Assembly: GCF_002165135.1 (NCBI RefSeq)
Contig: NZ_NFZQ01000012.1
Coordinates: forward strand, 62,001-126,000
Length of the DNA: 64,000 nucleotides
Direction: 5' to 3'
Origin: Pseudomonas sp. SID14000
GTDB taxonomy: Bacteria > Pseudomonadota > Gammaproteobacteria > Pseudomonadales > Pseudomonadaceae
Below are positions 37,504 through 45,163 of this stretch, in pieces. Position 1 is the first letter of the stretch. Each line of letters starts with the position of its first letter. The notes beneath the pieces were generated by a model. It had not been told where the DNA came from. It searched no databases and worked only from the letters and a program-made list of their open reading frames with translations. A program made the position numbers and the translations under genes.

Positions 37504-38076
37504 TTAGTCCTGGCCCTCATTACTCTTGGCAAAAACAGCCGCGCTCCAATAGCGGCTGCCGTTTTGGTGTTGGCGAGTCCAGCCCTTTGCCATCAGTTCC
37601 TTGGCAATCATCCGGTTCATGAACCCGTGACCTAGCAGCAGTACCGGCCCCTCGCTGGCAAGTGATAACAGCCGTTGTGCTGCCATGCTGGCGCGAAGCC
37701 TGGCAGCGCTGACGGTTTCGACATTGCGCGAGTAACCGCACAACCATAGAACGCGAAGGATGAATGCCCAGGTAAACGGTGAAAGCCGGGGCAACTTCCA
37801 TTGGCCATACGGCAGCTGCGCTTCACCAAAAAGCGCATCGACGTGGCTGGGCTCAAGACCGAGCGCCTGCAGCGAGCTCAATGCCCGTGGCGCTGTGCTC
37901 GACACAATCACCCTCGCCGTTGTGGCAAGCTGCAGGCTGGCGGTCGGGGCGGGCTGGTCGGTGATTCCGGCGCGGTTGTAGCCTTTTATCCAGCCCTCCA
38001 TGTCCAGTGCTGACACTTTTTTGCTGACGGCCAGCGCCGGCTGGCCGTGGCGCATCAGAATGATTTTCCTGTCCAT
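37504..38076 (-). CDS. Histidine phosphatase family protein
   Basis: A 190-residue protein of the histidine phosphatase superfamily. The catalytic RHG motif is in ILMRHGQPAL at residues 7-11 and a second His lies in VLLLGHGFMNRMI. The substrate is not deducible. It is the last gene of a three-gene set (NTF2-like, SDR, phosphatase) with gaps of only 3 bp. A decayed paralogue lies at 34.5-34.7 kb, on the far side of the TonB receptor. Confidence 0.85.
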   Translation of the reverse strand: MDRKIILMRHGQPALAVSKKVSALDMEGWIKGYNRAGITDQPAPTASLQLATTARVIVSSTAPRALSSLQALGLEPSHVDALFGEAQLPYGQWKLPRLSPFTWAFILRVLWLCGYSRNVETVSAARLRASMAAQRLLSLASEGPVLLLGHGFMNRMIAKELMAKGWTRQHQNGSRYWSAAVFAKSNEGQD

Positions 38077-38079
38077 GGG

Positions 38080-39126
38080 CTATTTACTTTCCTGCTCCGT
38101 GAGCGAGCCGTGTTCTGCAAACCAGCCGTGGTCTCGATACCACGCGACGGTATCGGCGATAGTCAGTTCCAGCGCCCTGAAACTCAGGCCGAGCGCGTGT
38201 TCGCTTTTGCTGTGGTTGAAACGCGTACGATCCTTTTCCCGTACCAGCAGGCGCAGCGTGGCCAAGCTTAGCAGGATGGGCTTGCCGGTGAGCCGTGCAT
38301 ACATTTCCTGTATTGCGGCCAGGCAGAATAACAACGGCAACGGTAAATGCCGCGCGGGCGTTCGTACGCCCGCCAGACGGCCTACTATTGGTACCAGTTC
38401 AGCCATGGTCATATGCCGCCCGGCCGCCAGGTAGTGTTCGCCGCTTCGTCCTTGTGTGGCTGCGGCAATCTGCGCCAAAGCTACATCGCGGGCGTCGACC
38501 ACCGAGAAACTACCCGGGATCAAGCCAGGCAGTTTGCCGCGCACGACATCGTTGACCAGTTGCCCGGACGACGTAGGGCCGATGTCGCCAGGGCCCCACA
38601 TCCAGCCTGGGAGCACCATGCAGGCGTGCATGTCGGGGCAGGCATCGAGAAACTCAGTCACGACGCGGTCGGCGAGGATCTTGCTGCGGTAGTAGTCATC
38701 TGCATCTGCTTCGGCCCGCAGGCATGTCTCATCGATCGACGTGCCTGGTGCCCCGTCGAGCACTGCAATGGACGAGGTATGGATAAACCGCCGGATGCCG
38801 GCCAGGTAGGCTTGCTCCAACAGGTGGCGGGTACCGGTCACGTTGATCTGCTCAAGTGCTTGCCAGTGGCTGCCGCCTTTGTAGTTGTCACGAAAGAACG
38901 CTGCAGTATGGAACACCGTATCGCAGCCGCGCAGCGACGCCGCGAAAGCGTCGACATCGGCCATATCGCCTTCGACCAGCTCTACTTCGGGCAGATCAGC
39001 GAACTGTTTTTCCCCCTTTGCTCTTGACCGCACCAGCCCTTTGACCGTGTAGCCACGAGCGACCAGTTCACGGACCAGGTTGTTGCCCAGCAAGCCGGTT
39101 GCTCCGGTAACGAACACATTGCGCAT
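38080..39126 (-). CDS. NAD(P)-dependent epimerase/reductase (extended SDR)
   Basis: A 348-residue extended short-chain dehydrogenase. The nucleotide loop is FVTGATGLLGNNLVREL, with the active-site YYRSK and TSS (FIHTSSIAVLDG) motifs. The sequence looks most like dihydroflavonol-4-reductase or hopanoid-associated sugar-epimerase relatives; the substrate is unknown. It lies 3 bp after the NTF2-like gene and 3 bp before the phosphatase gene. Confidence 0.88.
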   Translation of the reverse strand: MRNVFVTGATGLLGNNLVRELVARGYTVKGLVRSRAKGEKQFADLPEVELVEGDMADVDAFAASLRGCDTVFHTAAFFRDNYKGGSHWQALEQINVTGTRHLLEQAYLAGIRRFIHTSSIAVLDGAPGTSIDETCLRAEADADDYYRSKILADRVVTEFLDACPDMHACMVLPGWMWGPGDIGPTSSGQLVNDVVRGKLPGLIPGSFSVVDARDVALAQIAAATQGRSGEHYLAAGRHMTMAELVPIVGRLAGVRTPARHLPLPLLFCLAAIQEMYARLTGKPILLSLATLRLLVREKDRTRFNHSKSEHALGLSFRALELTIADTVAWYRDHGWFAEHGSLTEQESK

Positions 39127-39129
39127 GGC

Positions 39130-39552
39130 TCAACCCTCGCTCTGTTCGGCAGATGGCTTCAACATGGCACTGTCGAAAAACACCGCTTCACGGATGGCCA
39201 GGCCGTTTCTGAAGGTGAAGTGCGCCGCATAGTGCACGCAAATCCGACGCCCATGGGCCGGAACGATCACTCCTGCAGGCAGCAGCAGCGGGGCAGTGAA
39301 GGTGCCGGTCAGGACGGCGGTCATTGCCAGCCGATCGTCCGAGACCATGAATGGGGTCAGGGCCACCTGGGCATCAGGGAGTGCGCTGAACAGCGCCATC
39401 TCCCGCGCGCGCATGGCTTCGCGCCCGGTTTGGGTCGTCATGCCGTCCAGGTACACGAAGTCTTCGTCGACCAGTGCCAGCAGCCCTTGCACATCACGCT
39501 GGTTAAAGGCATTGGCGGCGCGTTGGGCATAGTCCTTGGGGCTAGTCATCAT
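39130..39552 (-). CDS. NTF2-like (SnoaL) family protein
   Basis: A 140-residue NTF2-like protein (YAQRAANAFNQRDVQGLLALV, DEDFVYLDGMTTQTGREAMR). The start is among clustered ATGs at 39561, 39552 and 39549. It begins the NTF2-SDR-phosphatase operon and diverges from a LysR gene with a 118-bp spacing. Family members include isomerases, cyclases and ligand binders; no activity can be assigned. Confidence 0.75.
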   Translation of the reverse strand: MMTSPKDYAQRAANAFNQRDVQGLLALVDEDFVYLDGMTTQTGREAMRAREMALFSALPDAQVALTPFMVSDDRLAMTAVLTGTFTAPLLLPAGVIVPAHGRRICVHYAAHFTFRNGLAIREAVFFDSAMLKPSAEQSEG

Positions 39553-39635
39553 GCAATCCATTCCATTTGTTCAGAGGGGCCCAAGGTATACTCCCGCGCT
39601 TGCTGTCGAAAAACAGCGCCTACTGCATAGTGGTT

Positions 39636-39648
39636 TTGCGAATTTGCA
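39636..39648. promoter_or_regulatory. LysR-type T-N11-A motif
   Basis: TTGCGAATTTGCA is a near-palindrome with T-N11-A form, located between the divergent NTF2-like operon and the LysR gene and 22 bp before the LysR start. This is the usual place for a LysR operator. Confidence 0.4.
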
Positions 39649-39670
39649 GACCAGGGAGAGGCCAGCACAT

Positions 39671-40573
39671 ATGGCATTGCAGGAAAACTGGGACGATCTT
39701 CGGCTGCTATTGGCCGTATCGCGGCGTGGCAGCTTTCTTCGCGCTGGCGAGTTGCTGGGTATTGCACCATCGACCGTTTCGCGTCGCCTGACCCAGCTTG
39801 AGGCTGCATTGGGCGAGCCGCTCGTCGAGCGGGGCGTAGAGGGATGCAGGCTGACCTCGCGCGGTCAATCGCTGGTCGAAGTGGCCCAGGCAGCTGAAGC
39901 TGGGCTACGGCGCCAGACGCCTGCCGGCGCAGCCGAGCTGCCTTGCGAACTCTCTGGCACTGTGCAGGTGAGCGCAGGGGAAGGCTTCTCGACTTGCGTA
40001 CTGGAGGCGGCCAATCGCTTCACCGGACTACACCCGGGTTGCTCGGTGGAGTTGACCGTGACCGCCGACTTCCACAAGATCGTCCGGGGTGTGGCGGACA
40101 TTGCCGTGCGCACGGCCCACCTGGGTGAGCCCTCACTGATTTATCGGCCGATAGGCCGGCTTGGCTATGGTGTGTTCGCCGCTGCTGGTTACCTGCACCG
40201 TTTTCCGGGGGTTACCCCTGCGACGGCGGTCAATATCGGCCTGCTTCCGCCGCTGGACGTGTTGCCGCAAGTACGTGCGGCAAAGGCGGGGGGGCTGGAA
40301 CGTGCGCCGATCCGCGTGAACTCGTTCAGCGCACAGCTCGAGTCAGTGAGGCGCGGGATGGGGGTGGCGGTACTTCCCCGGATCCTGGCCAAGGATTTGA
40401 TCGAGTTGTTCGTCGACCTGCCCCTTCCAGACATGGACGTCTACATGGTGACCCGGCCACAGGCATTGAAGCAGCCTCACATAAAGTGTTTTTTTTCCAT
40501 CCTGGAGACAATGCTGCATCAGGCCCTGTCTACGGATCCTGGGCAGCACCCGGCGGAGCAACATATCGGCTGA
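39671..40573 (+). CDS. LysR-family transcriptional regulator
   Basis: A 300-residue LysR-type protein. The N-terminal helix-turn-helix is WDDLRLLLAVSRRGSFLRAG and LGIAPSTVSRRLTQLE; the rest is a LysR substrate domain. The ATG at 39671 has a GGGAGAGG ribosome site; the frame extends 45 codons upstream without support. Its divergent position makes the NTF2-SDR-phosphatase operon the likely target. The inducer is unknown. Confidence 0.9.
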   Translation: MALQENWDDLRLLLAVSRRGSFLRAGELLGIAPSTVSRRLTQLEAALGEPLVERGVEGCRLTSRGQSLVEVAQAAEAGLRRQTPAGAAELPCELSGTVQVSAGEGFSTCVLEAANRFTGLHPGCSVELTVTADFHKIVRGVADIAVRTAHLGEPSLIYRPIGRLGYGVFAAAGYLHRFPGVTPATAVNIGLLPPLDVLPQVRAAKAGGLERAPIRVNSFSAQLESVRRGMGVAVLPRILAKDLIELFVDLPLPDMDVYMVTRPQALKQPHIKCFFSILETMLHQALSTDPGQHPAEQHIG

Positions 40574-40589
40574 GTGTTTAGCGTCTGGC

Positions 40590-41786
40590 TCAAAAGAACG
40601 GCAAGGCCAGGTACAGCTTGATGACGATGACATTGATGATATCGATGAAAAACGCTCCCACCATCGGCACTACCAGGAAGGCGGTAGGCGAAGCCCCGTA
40701 GCGTTGGGTCACCGCTTGCATGTTGGCGATCGCGGTCGGCGTTGCACCCAGGCCGAAACCGCAATGCCCGGCAGCCAGTACCGCCGCGTCATAGTTGCGG
40801 CCCATGACTCTGAAGGTTATGAACACCGCAAACAGTGCCATGACCAATGTTTGTGCAGCCAGCAGCAGGAAGAACGGTAATGCCAGCGCGGCCAGGTCCC
40901 ATAGTTTGAGCGACATCAAGGCTATGGCCAGAAACAACGACAGGCTTACATTGCCCAGTACCGAAACTTCCCGCTCGAATACATGATAGAAACCGAATGC
41001 AGAAAGGCCGTTGCGCAACAACACGCCGACGAACAGTACGCAAACGAACGTGGGCAGTTCAAATGCAGTACCTTTCAACAAGCCATTAAGTAACGAACCC
41101 GCGAGCAAACTGACAGCGATCAGCGCCAGTGTTTCGATAAATGAAAACGATGTAATCAGGCGCTCTTTGTCCGGTTGTTCGAAGCCCTTGGGTAGTTGCG
41201 GTGCTGCTTGTTTGATACCCGGTTTTTTTACCTGCTTGATCAGTAACCGGGCGACCGGGCCACCTATCAGGCCACCCAGCACCAGGCCGAAGGTAGCTGA
41301 TGCTATTGCCAGTTCGGAGGCCGAGGCCAGGCCAAATTTCTCGGAGAAGGTGGCCCCCCACGCAGCGCCTGTGCCGTGGCCACCCGACAAGGTGATAGAG
41401 CCAGCCAGCAGGCCCATCAGCGGGTCGAGCCCCAGTGCCGTTGCCAGGCCGACGCCCATGGCGTTCTGTACCAGCAGCAAGCCGGTTACCACCAGCAGGA
41501 ACATGGTAACCACGCGTCCACCTTTTTTCAGGCTGGCGAAGTCTGCACTCAAACCGATGGTGGCGAAGAATGCCAGCATCAGAGGGGCTTGTAGCGAGGT
41601 ATCGAATTGCACGTGGACATCGAAACTGCGCAACGCCAAGAGTGCCAAGGCCACTACCAGGCCGCCTGCGACAGGTTCCGGAATGTTGTAAGCGCGCAAG
41701 AAACCAATACGGGCGACAAGGCCGCGCCCTAATAACAGTACTAAAGAGGCGGCTACAAGCGTCCCGTAAAAATCGAGTTCAAACAT
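40590..41786 (-). CDS. gltS: Sodium/glutamate symporter GltS
   Basis: A 398-residue membrane protein of the ESS family importing glutamate with Na+. The family features SGGHGTGAAWG and the mirrored GHCGFGLGATPTA are both present, marking the two inverted halves. About 11-12 helices are predicted. It lies 167 bp downstream of the GcsR-like activator on the same strand. Confidence 0.93.
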   Translation of the reverse strand: MFELDFYGTLVAASLVLLLGRGLVARIGFLRAYNIPEPVAGGLVVALALLALRSFDVHVQFDTSLQAPLMLAFFATIGLSADFASLKKGGRVVTMFLLVVTGLLLVQNAMGVGLATALGLDPLMGLLAGSITLSGGHGTGAAWGATFSEKFGLASASELAIASATFGLVLGGLIGGPVARLLIKQVKKPGIKQAAPQLPKGFEQPDKERLITSFSFIETLALIAVSLLAGSLLNGLLKGTAFELPTFVCVLFVGVLLRNGLSAFGFYHVFEREVSVLGNVSLSLFLAIALMSLKLWDLAALALPFFLLLAAQTLVMALFAVFITFRVMGRNYDAAVLAAGHCGFGLGATPTAIANMQAVTQRYGASPTAFLVVPMVGAFFIDIINVIVIKLYLALPFF

Positions 41787-41845
41787 CAGGTACTCTCGTT
41801 ATATCCAAGTAGCGAACCACTTCCCGCTCTGGGGCGGGTAGGCGG

Positions 41846-41872
41846 GGTGACAGGTAAGATCACACTGTCACC
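41846..41872. promoter_or_regulatory. 8-bp dyad upstream of gltS
   Basis: GGTGACAG (41846-41853) and CTGTCACC (41865-41872) form a perfect inverted repeat with an 11-nt spacer, 60-86 nt upstream of the gltS start. It may be an operator; no factor can be named. Confidence 0.35.
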
Positions 41873-41953
41873 ATTCTACGAGGCATGCGTGGGAGAGTAT
41901 CTGCCAAACACTTAGGAAAAGTCTGAAGATCTATAGGGTTGTTTCAACAAACA

Positions 41954-43462
41954 TCAGGTTTTTCCCGGTATTCCATATTTACGCAGACGCTGCGCAATGG
42001 CGGTATGTGAAGTTTGCAAGCGCCCTGCCAGTTGCCGCGTCGATGGGTAGCTGGCATACAGGCGTTGCAACAGCTCGCGCTCGAAATCCCCCACGGCTTG
42101 TTCCAGGCTGGCCACTTCGCCGTCCTGGCCACGAGCCACCGAGGTGCCGGCGATGTCCAGGTCACCGATATCCACCAGGTTGCCCTCGCAGATGGCTGCG
42201 GCGCGGAATATCACGTTCTGCAACTGGCGCACGTTGCCTGGCCAAGGGTTGGCCAGCAGTGCCGAATGGGTGGCCGGGGTCAGTCGGCAGGGTGGCCGCT
42301 GGATCTGCGTGCAGGCCTGTTGCATGAAGAAGTGCGCCAGCATCAGGATATCCTGGCCACGGTCGCGCAGCGGCGGCACCTGCAGGTTGAGCACGTTCAG
42401 GCGGTAGAACAGGTCTTCGCGGAAGCTGCCTTCGGCGACCATGCGCTCCAGGTCGCGGTGGGTGGCGCTGATGATGCGTACATCCACCTTCACTTCGCGG
42501 TCGCCGCCTACCCGGCGGAAGCTGCCGTCACTGAGGAAGCGCAGCAGCTTGGCTTGCAGGTAGGGCGACATCTCGCCGATTTCATCGAGGAACACCGTGC
42601 CCTGGTTGGCCAACTCCATCAGCCCAGGCTTGCCGCCTCGTTGCGCGCCGGTGAAGGCGCCAGGGGCGTAGCCGAACAGTTCGCTCTCGGCCAGGCTTTC
42701 GGGCAGTGCGGCGCAGTTAAGGGCAAGGAACGGTGCCGCGTGGCGGCTGCTAATGGCGTGGCAGGCGCGGGCTACCAGCTCCTTGCCGGTGCCGGTTTCA
42801 CCATGCACCAGCAGTGGTGCATCGAGCGCCGCCACGCGCAAGGCGCGGGCCTTGAGGGTGCGGATGGCTGGCGACTCGCCGAGCAAGGCATCGAAGCCTT
42901 CGGCATGGTCGTGGTGCAGGGCCGACAGGCGTTCGCCCATGCGCGTGGGCGGGTACAGCGTAAGCAGGCCGCCGGCATTGGTGATCGGCGTGGCGTCCAG
43001 CAGCAGGCTCTGGCCGTTCAGCTGCATCTCGCGCATGGGCAGGTGGAAGTTGTTGTCCAGCAGGGCCTGCAGCAGTGCCGGGTCGCCGAACAGTTCACCT
43101 ACCGAGCGGCCGGCCGATTCGCGGCCGCACAGTTCGATTAGCGCCGGGTTGGCCAGCAGCACCTTGCCGGCACTGTCCACGGCCAGGACCGGGTCGCTCA
43201 TTGCCGCCAGCAGGGCATCGAGCTGCAGGTGTCGGCGTTGTCCAGGGAGGATGTCGACCACCTCTACCGATTGCACGCCATGTACCTCGAACAACGCGTC
43301 GTGCAGTTCTTCGAGCACGGCGGGGCTGAGGGTGGGGGCGTCGATGTAGACGTTCGGCGGGACCATCTCCACGGCGTCCAGGTTGAGGTTGCGGGCACCG
43401 AGCAGGGCGAGGACTTCCTGGGTGATGCCGACGCGGTCGATGAAGCTGACGTGGATGCGCAT
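41954..43462 (-). CDS. gcsR: Sigma-54-dependent activator, GcsR/TyrR-like
   Basis: A 502-residue enhancer-binding protein starting MRIHVSFIDRVGITQEVLAL. Domains: ACT (1-70), PAS (about 80-180), AAA+ (about 195-430) with Walker A GETGTGKE (221-228), an intact sigma-54 contact loop GAFTGA (268-273) and Walker B VFLDEIGE (290-297), then a TyrR-type helix-turn-helix (TRQLAGRLQTSHTAIAQRLR). E. coli TyrR lacks GAFTGA; P. aeruginosa GcsR has it and activates glycine cleavage genes. It lies upstream of the gcv operon in the same orientation. The GcsR assignment is inference. Confidence 0.85.
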   Translation of the reverse strand: MRIHVSFIDRVGITQEVLALLGARNLNLDAVEMVPPNVYIDAPTLSPAVLEELHDALFEVHGVQSVEVVDILPGQRRHLQLDALLAAMSDPVLAVDSAGKVLLANPALIELCGRESAGRSVGELFGDPALLQALLDNNFHLPMREMQLNGQSLLLDATPITNAGGLLTLYPPTRMGERLSALHHDHAEGFDALLGESPAIRTLKARALRVAALDAPLLVHGETGTGKELVARACHAISSRHAAPFLALNCAALPESLAESELFGYAPGAFTGAQRGGKPGLMELANQGTVFLDEIGEMSPYLQAKLLRFLSDGSFRRVGGDREVKVDVRIISATHRDLERMVAEGSFREDLFYRLNVLNLQVPPLRDRGQDILMLAHFFMQQACTQIQRPPCRLTPATHSALLANPWPGNVRQLQNVIFRAAAICEGNLVDIGDLDIAGTSVARGQDGEVASLEQAVGDFERELLQRLYASYPSTRQLAGRLQTSHTAIAQRLRKYGIPGKT

Positions 43463-43515
43463 GGGGACGGTGAAGTGGTGGCCGGGGAGGGCGGTAGTAT
43501 GCCTCAACATCGCCG

Positions 43516-43620
43516 GGGCCGCTTTGCGACCCTTTCGCGACGCAAGGCCGCTCCTACAAGGGGTACGCATTCCCCTGCAGGAGCGGGCTTGTGTCGCGAT
43601 GGGCTGCAAAGCAGCCCCGG
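43516..43620. repeat. Imperfect REPIN between DUF5064 gene and gcsR
   Basis: GCTTTGCGACCCTTTCGCGA... (43516-43564) pairs imperfectly with ...TGTGTCGCGATGGGCTGCAAAGC (43573-43620). It combines features of the two REP families and looks older than the perfect copies. Confidence 0.75.
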
Positions 43621-43628
43621 TTCTTGAA

Positions 43629-43997
43629 TTACTCCAGATGCTCAGGCTTGATCGGGTCGCCCGACTTCACATCCAGCTTTTCGCGAATGTCCGCGAACAT
43701 ATGGTCATAAAGCTTGTGCGGCGAACTCAGGTTCTCGAATTTCTTCGGTGGCGTCAGGTACGACTGCGCCTTGCGGGTCAGCAGCATGAGGAAGCTGGGC
43801 AACACCTGATCCTTGGCCAGGAAGAACTTTTCTTCGACTGGCTTGCCTTCGATGCTGCCATGCATCTTGAACTGGATACCTCTGCCTTCCTTGGGATCCG
43901 ACGCGGCTTCGTATTCGATGTTCAGGTCATAGCTGTGGTCGTTCTTGTTCAGCGCGGTGCGCTCAATGTGTACATGACCGGGTTGGTACTGGGCCAT
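43629..43997 (-). CDS. DUF5064-like protein of the arginine deiminase operon
   Basis: A 122-residue protein starting MAQYQPGHVHIERTALNKND, with AAGGAG 7 nt upstream of the ATG. It is rich in charged residues and predicted to be soluble. It follows arcC by 55 bp on the same strand. I recall it as a DUF5064 member conserved next to arc genes in pseudomonads. No catalytic motif is visible and its role in the pathway is unknown. Confidence 0.75.
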   Translation of the reverse strand: MAQYQPGHVHIERTALNKNDHSYDLNIEYEAASDPKEGRGIQFKMHGSIEGKPVEEKFFLAKDQVLPSFLMLLTRKAQSYLTPPKKFENLSSPHKLYDHMFADIREKLDVKSGDPIKPEHLE

Positions 43998-44052
43998 GGC
44001 AAGCTCCTTCGGAAGGTCGAAAATGGCGGGCGCTGGCGCCCGCCCATTGCAT

Positions 44053-44982
44053 TCAACGGTAGCTGATCCCCGGCTTCGCGGTGGAAACACGTGTGCCGGC
44101 GGTGCCTTTGACGATGTCTTCGATGTTCTCCAGCGAACTGATGACAGCCACTTTGCCGGTGTTGCGGGCAAAGTCGCAGGCCGCCTGCACCTTCGGCCCC
44201 ATGGAGCCGGCGGCGAAGCCAAGGCGTTCGAGTTCGTCGGGGTGTGCCTGGGCGATGGCTTTCTGCGTGGGTTTGCCCCAGTCAATGTAGGCTGCATCGA
44301 CGTCGGTGGCGATTATCAGAAGGTCGGCATCCAGTTGCTCTGCCAGCAGGGCCGAGCACAGGTCCTTGTCGATCACCGCCTCGATGCCTTTGAGCTTGCG
44401 GTTTTCATCGTACATGGTGGGGATGCCGCCGCCGCCGGCGCAGATCACGATGCTGCTCTTTTCCAGCAGCCACTTGATCGGGCGGATCTCGAAAATGCGC
44501 TTGGGTTTCGGGCTGGCCACCACGCGGCGGTACTTGTCGCCATCGGCCTTGACTACCCAACCCTTTTCCTTGGCAAGGCGCTCGGCCTCTTCCTTGCTGT
44601 AGACCGGCCCGATGAACTTGGTCGGGTCCTTGAAGGCGGGGTCGTTGGCGTCGACTTCAACCTGGGTCAGCAGGGTGGCGAACGGCACTTCGAAGGCCAG
44701 CAGGTTGCCCAGTTCCTGCTCGATCATGTAGCCGATCATGCCCTCGGTTTCGGCACCTAGCACGTCCAGCGGGTAGGCCTCGTCGGGCTTGTAGGCAAGG
44801 CCCTGCAGCGACAGCAGGCCAACTTGCGGGCCGTTGCCGTGGGCGATGACCAGCTCGTTGCCCGGGTGGATCTTGGCGATCTGTTCGGTGGCGGTGCGGA
44901 TATTGGCGCGCTGGTTGTCAGCGGTCATGGGCTCGCCGCGACGCAACAGGGCGTTGCCGCCCAATGCAACAACGATACGCAT
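44053..44982 (-). CDS. arcC: Carbamate kinase ArcC
   Basis: ArcC makes ATP from carbamoyl phosphate in the last step of the arginine deiminase pathway. The 309-residue protein starts MRIVVALGGNALLRRGEPMT and shows the family motifs LVIAHGNGPQVGLL and ICAGGGGIPTM, plus DKDLCSALLAEQL. It lies downstream of the ornithine carbamoyltransferase gene with a REPIN between them. Confidence 0.97.
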   Translation of the reverse strand: MRIVVALGGNALLRRGEPMTADNQRANIRTATEQIAKIHPGNELVIAHGNGPQVGLLSLQGLAYKPDEAYPLDVLGAETEGMIGYMIEQELGNLLAFEVPFATLLTQVEVDANDPAFKDPTKFIGPVYSKEEAERLAKEKGWVVKADGDKYRRVVASPKPKRIFEIRPIKWLLEKSSIVICAGGGGIPTMYDENRKLKGIEAVIDKDLCSALLAEQLDADLLIIATDVDAAYIDWGKPTQKAIAQAHPDELERLGFAAGSMGPKVQAACDFARNTGKVAVISSLENIEDIVKGTAGTRVSTAKPGISYR

Positions 44983-45042
44983 GGGGAATGTCCTTTAACG
45001 AAAAGAAGGGAGCGCTGCACTCGACCGGTATCGCCGCCCTCT

Positions 45043-45129
45043 TGTGGGAGCGGGTTTACCCGCGAAAGCGTCAGCCCATGCAGCGCGGCTGGTGCTACTG
45101 ACGCATTCGCGGGTAAACCCGCTCCCACA
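45043..45129. repeat. REPIN between arcC and arcB, 24-bp perfect arms
   Basis: 45043-45066 (TGTGGGAGCGGGTTTACCCG...) is exactly complementary to 45106-45129; an inner GCGTCAG/CTGACGC pair extends the stem. It sits inside the arc operon and may affect the ratio of arcB to arcC mRNA. Confidence 0.9.
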
Positions 45130-45163
45130 GGGATCCGGGTTGCCCGGCTTGCCGAGTCAGCCT

